Position numbers and translations under genes: made by a program. 64,000 bases of DNA. It comes from Cololabis saira. Lineage: Eukaryota > Chordata > Actinopteri > Beloniformes > Belonidae. The notes below the pieces were generated by a model, which did no database searches, was not told where the DNA came from, and saw nothing but the letters and a program-made list of their open reading frames with translations. Shown piece after piece: positions 56,162 to 64,000 of this stretch. The DNA lies in assembly GCF_033807715.1 (NCBI RefSeq), contig NC_084606.1, positions 37,501,401 to 37,565,400 on the forward strand, written 5' to 3'. How positions within the stretch are numbered: the stretch's first letter is position 1; every line of letters starts with the position of its first letter.

Positions 56162-59100
56162 ATATAATTTAATATATATAAAAAGTTTAATTGCACTTTT
56201 TTGTCATGTGATGTAGTCTCACCCAGATCCTTCACAATGGTAGCCAGCGACTGTCGAGGAATCACCTTAGTCTTTACATGGGATTTTGTGGCTTTGGGAA
56301 GCCTGATCATACCTAAAGAAACAGAAAAATAGTGGATTCAACTATTACCATCATTTACTTTGTAAGAATTCTCAGAACTTTTAAAAAACGTCTCAAACCT
56401 TGACTGGAACACATTACATGATGTAGAATATACAAACAACGACCACATGAAATGGTCCATGTCAAAGCTCATGAGAAGAAAAACAAAAAAAACAATGAAT
56501 TAATGAGGATGGTAGATGTGTGGACGTACACTCAGCTTTGACAGCATTGGAATTGATAGATGCATAAGGTCTGCGTGCAGCGCGGCGTGGTTGCAGGATG
56601 TCCTCGCACACCCGCCGGGCGATGCGGGTGAGCTTGGTGGTCTGCAGGATGAACGTCTGGCGGTTCTTGGCCAGCAGCTTGGCTCGCCCCTCGTTGCGGG
56701 TGAACGGTGACAGTCCCTGGACTTCCTGGCGGGTCATGTGAGCACGAGGGCCTGCCTCCTGGACAGAAAGTGAAAAGGGGATTCGGTGAAAAGAGGGATG
56801 CAAAATGGTCAAAACACTGCGTGAGAATTAGTATTTAAAGGGGACCTATTATGGCATATACCGTATTGGCCCGAATATAAGACGACCCTGATTATAAGAC
56901 GACCCCCTCTTTTTCAAGATTTAAGTTTGAGAAAAGACTTTTTGAACAACAAATTCAATTTTTATACAGAAAAGAATTGCAGTACATCTGAAACAAATGA
57001 TTATAACAAGATATTCAAAAGCCTGTTATTTTGCCTCATTTAAATCATCATCTTGAAGTTTGCATCATAACTTCTCCTCAGCTGCCGGTTCACCTGCCGA
57101 TCTTCAACCAGATTTTCTCCAGATTGTCGCTACGTTTCTCCATTTTCTGTTATCTCTTCTCTTATTTTCTTCTATTTTCCTTTTTACCGCTATTTATTAT
57201 TTTTCTTCTTCGTGACAGGGGTTCGCTTTGGCCTGAGGAGATAAGTTCAGCATTCGCTTTAAAGATATCTGGCGCCATCTAGCGTTGTGAATGGGTATAA
57301 CGTCTAGACCCCAAATGTAAGACGACCCCCACTTTTTAGGTCTTATTTCAATGCAAAAAACACTGTCTTATATTCGGGCCAATACAGTAATCCCTATTTT
57401 AAACAGGCCTTGAATGTCTTAAAAACAAGCTTTTGATTGTTTTTGCTAAATAAATTAGAAATTCAGCCTCTGAGCCATGTCTTTATCTTCCCATTCTCTA
57501 ACCTCATTATCTATGCAGGATTCTGAGTGGGCGGGGCTATGATAATGAGGCTCTGTGCTGATTGGCTGCCTGAATGACGCGATACACCGCTACGAAAAAA
57601 ATGGTGGAAGCTCCGGCCGGTGGAGTTACCGTGTCATAACTGCATGTGATGCGAGCGAGCGTCAGCGACAAAATCAATTCCATTGCTTTATTTTCTATTG
57701 GACTGTCCTAACTGGCCGCAGCGACGCGCGGCGTTTTGAGCTGAACATTTGTCGGACGCCCTGCTTCTATTCTCTTCCTGTCGCTCGCGTTGAAAGCCGG
57801 TTGAAAACGCTGTACACTGTAAAAACTCAAAATCTTTACAAGAATATTTGTCTTATTTCTAGTTAAAATGTCTTATTTTTAGTAAAAGAAAATCTCATTA
57901 CACTTAAAACAAGACTCATCACTGGAAAAAACAACAATTTTCACCTGTTTCAAGTAGATTTTCACTTAAAATAAGTAGAAAAATCTGCCAGTGGAAGAAG
58001 ATTTTTTTGCTTGTAATGAGAAGATAAATCTTGTTCCACTGGCAGATTTTTCTACTTATTTCAAGTGAAAATTGTCAAATAGGTTTATTTAAGTGTAATG
58101 AGATTTTTTGACTAAAAATTAGACATTTTAACTAGAAATAAGACAAATATTCCTGGTAAGGTTTTGAATTTTTGCAGTGTAGGAAACAGTCATGATGAGG
58201 AGCAGCTGATCCAGTTAGTTGAAATGAGAAGTTATCTCTAGGATTCCTCCTCATTTCACTACAAAAACCTCAATAAAGTGGCAGCTGCTGGAGGGAGATG
58301 GACAGAGAGCGTCCGATGTCACGCAGTGCTACGATAGTCGGACGCTCATGCAGTTACACGGTTTTATAGTTGTGGGCGTGGTTTGTATTTTGGTTACGTA
58401 GCGAAAATGCACAAATCTTATTGGCTCGTAGATCCACATCACACTGGACGGCTCATCCAGGCGGCTGTACAGACACTGCAGAATTTGGTTGCTTTCCTCC
58501 TTCTCTGAGTTGGCAGGCTGAGGGGAGACCACTTTATGTACCGTATTTTTGCGACCATTAGGCGCATATAAACATCTTTTTTAAAATTTTTTTTAAATGT
58601 ACCGTGCGCCCAATGACGCAATGCGCCCATTGTATTATGGTAAAGGCTGATTTATGGATCCGCGTTACACCGAGGCAGAGCCTACGCCGTAGGGCTGCGT
58701 CGACTTAACGCGGATCCATAAGGCGGACGTAGTAGAGGCCACCATGAGAGGTTAAAGGGGGAAGGGGGGCGTGTGAATTGTCCGTGATTGCCCGGCGGCG
58801 GCTCCTGGAGCGGACGGGGAGACTCGGCCTCGCTACCAAGAAGGAGACGCGGCTCCCGGGGGAGCTGCACCACAGAGGCGGGCCTGAAGGCCGGAGGAAC
58901 CACAGATGGTCGGCGGGCTCCGTCGTTTACTGTTGAAGGATTGTAGATGCGTGGGCCGACGTGTCTGCTGGGCTGGACTGTTGTTCGGGCTTTTGCAAAA
59001 GCCGGTATCATTTCCGAGGGGCCGCACGGCATGGAAAGTGACTCGGCTGCTCAGCGGCCAGAGAGCTGCGGGCTCTGCCCGTCGCAGCTGATCAGTTCTC

Positions 59101-62100
59101 CCGGTCTCAGCGCGATCAGGCTCGGATGAAACGGAGGATGAAGATTTCGGTGGGTTTGATTAATGTGATAACTTTAATAAAGTACAATCAAACTAAGTTT
59201 TGTTCCCGCTCTATTTTTAAATACGCACACTTGTATGCTTGTGTGTGTTGTAAGGCGGCGCTCCGTGTGTGTAGACGGCGCCTTTTTGGTCGGTGCGCCG
59301 TATGTGTGTTTTAAATCCAAAAAAGACACACAAAACTGAGGGTACGCCTTTCCACACGGCGCGCCGAATGGTCGCGAAATACAGTATGTTAAAGCAAGAA
59401 AAAAACCTGTTTTTCATTATAGGTCCCCTTCAAGAAGGACGTCTGCACTGCATTGATTTTTCAGTGACAGTTCAAATGACGTGAGTGCAAAGACAGAGAC
59501 TTACAGAGCCGGCTCGAGCAGCTCCTTCTAGTTGCGTGGGCGTCTTCAGACCTCCGTATTTCTTCCAGTAGATCCAGCAGGAAGCGCACAGTCTGCACTG
59601 CATGTTTGGAGGACCCCAGGCGTACCACTGAGGAGACTGGGCCGCTGGGGGACACAAGGGTTACATCCATTTAGATTTATTTATTTATTTGCACAGTTAA
59701 ACATTACACAAATAAAAGTAACAACTTTACAAATTAAAGTGCAGGAAGAGGCGAAAACGCAAAGAGCTTATCAAGGGCCTCCACCTATAGTTAACTTAAA
59801 ATTTAATATCATACTTATAAAAAACAAAATATACAAATGAGTAGTTAGAAATCTATAGATGATAGAAATAAATGAAAATTACAAAGAATTTACACAAAAG
59901 AAAAATGATCGGATATATGAATAACGATAAAGGGTACAATTTAATAATTAAGAAACAAACAAAAAATAAACGACTAAATAACAAACCAAATGAACACAAA
60001 CAAAAAATTATTTCAAGGAGATTACACAAGAAGATAACATTTTTCAGCACATCCATTACTTATGCCAGAGCAGTTCCATTTACAAAACAAAAATTAAGTG
60101 GTGTTTCAGGTGATTATGGTTTACAGTTTAAGATTAAGATTCCCAGAATATTCTAATTTTTTGAGATAGGATATTTGAGTTTTCTTAAGCTGTAAGCCAT
60201 GATCAGCAATATTAAAATAATAAAAGGCTTGCAATATTTCAGTTGATTTGTAATGAATCCAGAATGTATGACATTTTTGTTTTTGTAATTGCATTACAGA
60301 AAATCACAATATTCTAATTTTTTGAGACAGTCCTGTATAATCTGCTTCCAAATCCAAGCATAACGCCAAAATGTTCGTTTGCCACCAGATTAATTGAAAG
60401 TCTGAAAAGAGCTTAATGGGAAAATGAACGCTTTAGGTTGCATTTAACTCACTATCCATTTGCATCCATCCATTCGTAAGCAAATATAGTTACACATTTT
60501 TCATATAAAGTTACTCTTATTTACACCTTTTGCACGTCTTATCATTGATGTTTTGATTTATTTCAGACTGAACAGCGTGTACTTACTGTGGCAGCTCTCA
60601 CAGCTGAGCCCTTTCTGAAAGCCTGCAGCTCCGTTTACGCCAGGTTTGCTGCCCGGCACCATGATCTGGTTGGGGTTGGGTTTGGTACTGGTTAAAGGAG
60701 GACATTACACAGTTATTCTTAAAGCACCTTTGATTGAAAACACACTGAAAACAGATGTATAGAGGGAATGCACATGACGTCACAGATGCAGCTTCACAGG
60801 TTACGCCGACTGAGTGTCAGAAAGACTGAGTGTCAGAAAGACTGAGTGTCAGAAAGACTGAGTGTCAGAAAGACTGAGTGTCAGAAAGACTGAGTGACAG
60901 AAAGACTGAGTGTCAGAAAGACTGAGTGGTAGAAAGACTGAGTGGTAGAAAGACTGAGTGGTAGAAAGACTGAGTGTCAGAAAGACTGAGTGTCAGAAAG
61001 ACTGAGTGTCAGAAAGACTGAGTGTCAGAAAGACTGAGTGTCAGAAAGACTGAGTGGCAGAAAGACTGAGTGTCAGAAAGACTGAGTGGTAGAAAGACTG
61101 AGTGGTAGAAAGACTGAGTGTCAGAAAGACTGAGAGTCAGAAAGACTGAGTGTCAGAAAGACTGAGTGTCAGAAAGACTGAGTGTCAGAAAGACTGAGTG
61201 AATAAAGACTGAGTGTCAGAAAGACTGAGTGTCAGAAAGACTGAGTGTCAGAAAGACTGAGTGAATAAAGACTGAGTGTCAGAAAGACTGAGTGGCAGAA
61301 AGACTGAGTGTCAGAAAGACTGAGTGTCAGAAAGACTGAGTGTCAGCGTAAACTTTCAGTTTGAGCAACTGGAAAAAATCTAAAATGGGAAAGAGCTGTT
61401 GTGCGATCGACTGTACTCATAGATTGAGCAAGAAATCTGAGTTATGGTTTTACAGACTGATGAAAAATAATCTTAAGAGAGACAAATGGATCTCTGCAAT
61501 TCACAGAAACAACTGGATTCCAGACACCGAAACGTGGATTTGTGGTTCCCATTTTGTATCAGGTAATGTTGGATTTTTGGGTAGCTAACGTTAAATGTTC
61601 AAATCATAAAGTTCCGTGTCCTCATCACTTTAAGTTATACAACAAATCCTGCCTTGAAGTTGGAACAAGCGTCAAGACTTTTGTATCTTCAAGCTTTGCT
61701 TCGTGTATTTCCCCGGCGGAGAAATTAAGTAAATATAAATATCAGGAAACTGGATTGGTGGCCGAATATTAATGTCCATGGACCACTGGTTCTTAGTAAC
61801 TGTACCAAATATTAATGTCCATGGACCACTGGTTCTTGGTAACTGTACCAAATATTAATGTCCATGGACCACTGGTTCTTGGTAACTGTACCAAATATTA
61901 ATGTCCATGGACCACTGGTTCTTGGTAACTGTACCAAATATTAATGTCCATGGACCACTGGTTCTTGGTAACTGTACCAAATATTAATGTCCATGGACCA
62001 CTGGTTCTTGGTAACTGTACCAAATATTAATGTCCATGGACCACTGGTTCTTGGGGTAACTGTACCAAATATTAATGTCCATGGACCACTGGTTCTTGGT

Positions 62101-62956
62101 AACTGTACCAAATATTAATGTCCATGGACCACTGGTTCTTGGTAACTGTACCAAATATTAATGTCCATGGACCACTGGTTCTTGGGGTAACTGTACCAAA
62201 TATTAATGTCCATGGACCACTGGTTCTTGGTAACTGTACCAAATATTAATGTCCATGGACCACTGGTTCTTGGTAACTGTACCAAATATTAATGTCCATG
62301 GACCACTGGTTCTTGGTAACTGTACCAAATATTAATGTCCATGGACCACTGGTTCTTGGTAACTGTACCAAATATTAATGTCCATGGACCACTGGTTCTT
62401 GGGGTAACTGTACGGGTCACTGTCAAGTCCAACTGCCTTTAATTTAAGCTGATAATCAGCTGTTATTCCGTCTTCTCCACTAGTTGCAGCTGTTTTTGCC
62501 ACTCAGTGAGAGTAAAGGGGCTGGTCCAGTGGGGAAGTGACGTCAATGCAGACCCTCTATACGAGTTTCCACCAATACTTACTAGGTTGGGATGTACACC
62601 TGTTTGAGTTTACTGTCCGCCTCTGCTGCCTTTAGTCGTTTCTGAAAGAAGACATTGATGTTTATAAAATCTGGGTGTAAACATGATGATGCTCCTATCC
62701 CCCTCATATATATATTTAGGTTAAAAACCAAAAAAAAAGCTTCAAACAATGTTCAAACAATGATGAGAAAACTGGCTTATAGGCTTCTGGCCTGTTGTTG
62801 CTGGCACCTCTGAGTTATAGGGAAAAAAAACCAAAAATGTAATAGTACTTTTTGGTGTTGTGCTCTTTGCTGTAGACAAACCTGCTGAATGTAGCGGTCT
62901 GTAGTTTTCCACATGTAGTAAAACTGGACCACACTGGCTAGAGACTTCCAAGGCAG
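47377..62956 (-). CDS. mta2: Metastasis-associated protein MTA2, NuRD subunit (C-terminal 369 aa; 5' end outside window)
   Basis: Nine exons in transcript order: 62956-62882, 62641-62583, 60687-60587, 59644-59505, 56758-56530, 56312-56223, 53526-53408, 50410-50268, 47530-47377. Together they give 1110 bases, in frame throughout. Visible parts are the end of the SANT domain ([14 protein letters not shown]), the GATA-type zinc finger ([16 protein letters not shown]... with C-x2-C-x17-C-x2-C), [35 protein letters not shown] and the terminus [10 protein letters not shown], which is diagnostic of MTA2 within the MTA1/2/3 family (human about 668 aa). MTA2 scaffolds HDAC1/2 and CHD3/4 in the nuclear NuRD complex. 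The BAH, ELM2 and first part of SANT must lie beyond the right end. No break is seen. Confidence 0.95.
47686..48348. repeat. AT-rich 41-bp tandem array, about 16 copies, in an mta2 intron
   Basis: Units of ACACCATATTCTAGTTGAAT plus TATTGAAATAAATTAACTTT. Its left flank (47605-47685) matches 48640-48715. Confidence 0.95.
48640..49790. repeat. Second copy of the 3395-4137 repeat, interrupted by family P
   Basis: Inverted relative to 3395-4137. Collinear on both sides of the insert at 49138-49589. It lies in the last mta2 intron. Confidence 0.75.
49138..49589. mobile_element. Family P MITE with foreign 54-bp patch and T-tract
   Basis: Termini at CATGACTG and CAGTCCTG, flanked by TA. Internally it holds a patch (about 49356-49409) matching 50950-51003 and a T stretch near 49498-49529. 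The uninterrupted target is preserved at 3545. Confidence 0.88.
49983..50175. repeat. Core fragment of the T-rich hAT MITE
   Basis: GTCGAAATGTTGAGAAAAAA-type repeats in both orientations, ending 93 bp from an mta2 exon. Confidence 0.6.
50268..50410 (-). CDS. mta2: mta2 exon: NGRPYTSG...[12 protein letters not shown]
   Basis: It encodes [18 protein letters not shown] and [13 protein letters not shown]. Two bases of Arg precede the GTACAT donor. Confidence 0.95.
50521..51200. repeat. Interspersed repeat (AGCTGCAAGCAGCGATGAAC family)
   Basis: Begins AAAGCTGCAAGCAGCGATGA and contains the same central blocks as 16346-16735. A short related start occurs at 22290-22340. No intact coding frame. Confidence 0.65.
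51676..51926. mobile_element. Family P MITE, 3' truncated
   Basis: It begins TA|CAGGACTG and runs past the palindrome centre, then stops at GGCTTG where a fragment of the T-rich hAT family follows. Confidence 0.85.
51940..52110. repeat. Core fragment of the T-rich hAT MITE joined to a truncated family P copy
   Basis: GTCGAAATGTCGAGAAAAAA-type repeats with a purine-rich end; the join with family P is at about 51926. Confidence 0.6.
52591..52657. mobile_element. GC-rich palindromic MITE, right part
   Basis: CCCTACGCCGTAGGCTCTGC, then GGAACCATAAATCAGCCTT. Confidence 0.65.
52800..52990. mobile_element. Fragment of the 7004-8205 hAT family
   Basis: Shares GGTTCCTCCGCCGAGACACC, TGCGGTATGCGTTCATTGTT and the GGGTGGGCAGGACGCACG end with the 8.0 kb copy. 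Confidence 0.7.
53408..53526 (-). CDS. mta2: mta2 exon: [18 protein letters not shown]
   Basis: It encodes [19 protein letters not shown] to LLGKRGFDS. Acceptor CTCCCCAG, donor GTCAGT. Located by homology and phase in a repeat-rich interval. Confidence 0.9.
53637..53992. mobile_element. Second GGAA-core MITE, right end missing
   Basis: Starts TTAA|CCCTTGTGCTGTCC as at 11025, then about 330 bp of GGAA-type repeats. At about 53992 it changes directly into a different MITE. Confidence 0.75.
53993..54310. mobile_element. Right part of a GACTACGTTTACATGC-type MITE
   Basis: Collinear with 29462-29777 (GACCAGGAGGAGACTAATCA and onward). The left end is replaced by the GGAA tract. Confidence 0.75.
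54378..55944. mobile_element. DNA transposon with TACCGTATTTTCGCGACCAT termini
   Basis: Inverted termini to ATGGTCGCGAAAATACGGTA, 1.57 kb. It contains internally duplicated blocks (ACTTAGTTTGAT at 54560 and 55662; CCTGTCTC...CATCCAGCCC at 54670 and 55065) and a GC-rich tract. The 272-aa open frame here has no recognisable domain. Confidence 0.65.
54841..54918. repeat. GGGTCCC tandem repeats followed by a C-run
   Basis: Seven-base self-complementary CGGGTCC repeats, then about 20 consecutive C at 54896-54917. Confidence 0.9.
55945..56222. other. mta2 intron with TA microsatellite
   Basis: About 16 TA repeats at 56126-56158; otherwise unremarkable. Confidence 0.7.
56223..56312 (-). CDS. mta2: mta2 exon: IRLPK...ATIVKDL
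   Basis: A 90-bp exon encoding [13 protein letters not shown] and [11 protein letters not shown], closely matching the MTA2 consensus. Acceptor TTCTTTAG, donor GTGAGA. Confidence 0.93.
56530..56758 (-). CDS. mta2: mta2 exon: basic region after the GATA finger
   Basis: It encodes [39 protein letters not shown], the RRAARRPY basic stretch (probable nuclear localisation/RBBP-binding region, by family) and [10 protein letters not shown]. Confidence 0.95.
56862..57390. mobile_element. MITE with CCGTATTGGCCCGAATATAA termini
   Basis: Ends with the inverted TTATATTCGGGCCAATACAG and has internal AAGACGACCCCC repeats on both sides. Confidence 0.65.
57827..58178. mobile_element. Palindromic MITE (CACTGTAAAAACTC family), TA flanked
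   Basis: Inverted-repeat termini CACTGTAAAAACTCAAAATC and its complement, TA on both sides. Versions are embedded at 3550-3870 and 48900-49135. Confidence 0.75.
58539..59388. mobile_element. Related DNA transposon (CCGTATTTTTGCGACCATTA)
   Basis: Inverted termini around 58541 and 59386; shares inverted GAACAAAACTTAG-type blocks with 54378-55944. Contains a GC-rich MITE at 58643. Confidence 0.6.
58643..58722. mobile_element. GC-rich palindromic MITE, compact copy
   Basis: AAGGCTGATTTATGGATCCG, then TTAACGCGGATCCATAAG; both arms share the same T-to-A style change, keeping the pairing. Confidence 0.65.
59505..59644 (-). CDS. mta2: mta2 exon: second half of GATA finger
   Basis: It encodes [20 protein letters not shown], then [20 protein letters not shown], with the second cysteine pair. 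Donor GTAAGT at 59504. Confidence 0.95.
59660..60110. other. mta2 intron, AT-rich LINE-tail-like sequence
   Basis: Very A-rich on +; no domain found in its short frames. Confidence 0.4.
60111..60335. mobile_element. Family P MITE, 5' truncated, in mta2 intron
   Basis: It starts mid-left arm and ends GACAGTCCTG|TA. Confidence 0.85.
60587..60687 (-). CDS. mta2: mta2 exon: first half of GATA finger
   Basis: It encodes [16 protein letters not shown] through GLSCESCH, carrying the first two zinc cysteines. It starts and ends inside codons that join correctly. Confidence 0.94.
60808..61346. repeat. 16-bp VNTR (GTCAGAAAGACTGAGT), about 34 copies
   Basis: Near-perfect head-to-tail units with a few GGTAGA and GAATAA variants, ending 39 bp before the THAP ATG. 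Confidence 0.95.
61385..61562 (+). pseudogene. THAP zinc-finger exon of a transposase-like gene
   Basis: It encodes 59 residues: [34 protein letters not shown] and WICGSHF. The C2CH pattern (C6, C10, C53, H56) is intact and a CAG|GTAATG donor follows. THAP domains are common at the N-terminus of fish DNA transposases. No following exon was found; it is boxed between two VNTR arrays in an mta2 intron. Confidence 0.65.
61765..62413. repeat. 44-bp VNTR, about 14 copies
   Basis: Units start AATATTAATGTCCATGGACC and are almost identical; three carry an extra GG (GGGGTAAC). Confidence 0.95.
62583..62641 (-). CDS. mta2: mta2 exon: post-SANT linker
   Basis: A 59-bp exon encoding [19 protein letters not shown] plus two bases of Tyr. 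Acceptor CTTTCAG, donor GTAAGT. Too short to stand out as an open frame. Confidence 0.93.
62882..62956 (-). CDS. mta2: mta2 exon: end of SANT domain
   Basis: It encodes [20 protein letters not shown] and RYIQQ, 25 codons in phase 0, between a CTCTGCAG acceptor and a GTTTGT donor. Confidence 0.94.
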
Positions 62957-63036
62957 CTGCAGAGGATGAAGAAAGTCTTTACTACAACCAAGTTCAACAT
63001 TCATTCAAATATTCTCCAGGCCAATCTGATAGTATA

Positions 63037-63114
63037 CAGTACAGACCAAAAGTTTGGACACACCTTCTCATTCAAACAAATGGGCAAGTGTGTCCAAACT
63101 TTTGGTCTGTGCTG
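63037..63114. mobile_element. Small inverted-repeat MITE
   Basis: The arms read CAGTACAGACCAAAAGTTTG and its near complement, 80 bp in all with TA flanks. It resembles the terminal repeat of a common fish Tc1/mariner-type element. Confidence 0.65.
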
Positions 63115-63116
63115 TA

Positions 63117-63294
63117 CAGGACTGTCTCAGAAAATTTGAATATTGTGATAAAGTTCTTTATTTTCTGTAATGCAATTAAAAAAACTAAAATGTCATACAT
63201 TCTGGATTCATTACAAATCAACTGAAATATTGCAAGTCTTTTATTATTTCAATATTGCTGATTATGGCTTACAGTTTAAGATTAAGATTCCTGG
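63117..63294. mobile_element. Family P MITE, left half, abutting a small Tc1-like MITE
   Basis: It starts GTA|CAGGACTG immediately after the element at 63036-63116 and stops near the palindrome centre. Confidence 0.83.
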
Positions 63295-63861
63295 AATCAG
63301 AGGTGGAAAAAGTACAAAAATATTGTACTTAAGTAAAAGTACAAATTTTCTGCTTGAAAATTACTTAAGTAAAAGTAAAAAGTACCCATTAAGAAAATTA
63401 CTTAAGTAAAAGTATAAAAGTACCTCAACTTAAATATAATAAAGTACAAAAAGTACATGGGTTAAAATGTACTTAAGTACAAAAGTAAAAAGTAAAAAGT
63501 ACAAAGTACAAAGTACAAAATTATTTTCAAAAGGATTGCAAAGAAATGAAGAATCCAAGAATTTGCTTACAACTCTAAATAATGGTGATATTATTCTGAC
63601 CCCTTTAGTGTTTGTTTCCATTACCCCATTTTAATTTCTCCCTTTGCTCATCACTGCTGCTGTACCCCAGTGGCCCCGCTGACAGGTCCACCCCCAGCCT
63701 GTAGTATGCAGTGACAACATTAAGCAACCCCAGCTGATAAAGGATGAGACTTTTGAACTTTTAAATGCCAAAACCACCTTAGAAGGGGTGGAATCAAAGA
63801 ATGGTGCGCATGGACACCGTTATATAATACATCCATGATGGACACGCGTCGGCTGCCGCTC
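63295..63861. repeat. Repeat of AAGTAAAAGTA motifs at right edge (mta2 intron)
   Basis: TACTTAAGTAAAAGTA units at 63320-63515 form many short inverted repeats, typical of a widespread fish DNA transposon terminus. The rest is unrecognised. Confidence 0.5.
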
Positions 63862-63946
63862 AAGGCTGATTTATGGTTCCGCGTTACACCAACGTACCCT
63901 ACGGCGAAGCTCTGCGTCGATTTAACGCGGAACCATAATTCAGGCT
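63862..63946. mobile_element. GC-rich palindromic MITE, compact copy
   Basis: CAAGGCTGATTTATGGTTCC, then TTAACGCGGAACCATAATTC. Confidence 0.65.
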
Positions 63947-64000
63947 TCAGTCCTCCTCGGTACTCGACGCGACGGCGGTTCCTCCGGCCTTCCGGCCCGC

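Noticed and set aside
61385..61772. A complete THAP-family host gene
   Set aside because: Only one exon with a donor is visible and the downstream frame enters a VNTR; a transposon-derived exon is the simpler explanation.
594..63294. Recurring peptide [20 protein letters not shown]
   Set aside because: It comes from translating the family P palindrome in a chance frame; stops and frameshifts vary freely between copies and each arm gives a different peptide.
1..64000. tRNA, rRNA or known structured RNA genes
   Set aside because: I saw no tRNA cloverleaf A/B boxes with plausible stems or rRNA blocks by eye; a covariance-model scan was not possible, so small RNAs could be missed.

Overview
This is a 64 kb piece of a teleost fish nuclear genome. 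Three things show it: spliced vertebrate genes with consensus GT/AG junctions, a single-coding-exon TRIM gene of the type expanded in fishes, and very dense fish-type DNA transposons, MITEs, L1 and L2-like LINE fragments and minisatellites. I saw no rRNA, tRNA, CRISPR, phage or bacterial operon features. Introns and intergenic DNA are mostly layered transposable elements.

Four protein-coding genes are supported. (1) A TRIM E3 ubiquitin ligase (RING, two B-boxes, coiled coil, PRY-SPRY) lies on + at 9337-10980, with a noncoding first exon ending at 8678. (2) taf6l, a SAGA/PCAF-complex histone-fold subunit, lies on - from 32246 down to 18152. I resolved eleven coding exons that join in frame to 640 aa; a noncoding 5' exon is likely near 33777. 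(3) cth1, a TTP/ZFP36-family mRNA-binding protein with four CCCH fingers, lies on - at 40685-38361 (two coding exons, 302 aa), behind a compact promoter. (4) The C-terminal 369 aa of mta2, a NuRD subunit (end of SANT, GATA finger, C-terminal tail), lies on - in nine exons between 62956 and 47377; its 5' part is beyond the right edge. taf6l, cth1 and mta2 run head to tail on the - strand.

Layout: 1-9 kb, transposon debris including an inverted copy of the TRIM noncoding exon. 9-11.6 kb, TRIM and a TTAA-flanked MITE with an expanded GGAA core. 11.6-18 kb, LINE, Harbinger-like and hAT relics, a MITE carrying a 50-bp minisatellite, and a long palindromic MITE touching the taf6l stop codon. 18-34 kb, taf6l with full-length and partial copies of a ~370-bp palindromic MITE (called family P) in its introns. 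34-38 kb, hAT element, 44-bp minisatellite, cth1 3' flank. 38-42.7 kb, cth1 and an upstream region with three CCAAT/CACGTG modules. 42.8-44.1 kb, polypurine tract. 45-63 kb, mta2 with VNTRs and nested elements in its introns. 63-64 kb, further repeats.

I did not find a convincing new multi-gene system. The most informative signals are architectural: family P, whose TA target duplication is supported by an empty and a filled site inside this window; a MITE supplying the first visible poly(A) signal of taf6l; MITEs that carry internal minisatellite expansions; and the modular cth1 promoter.
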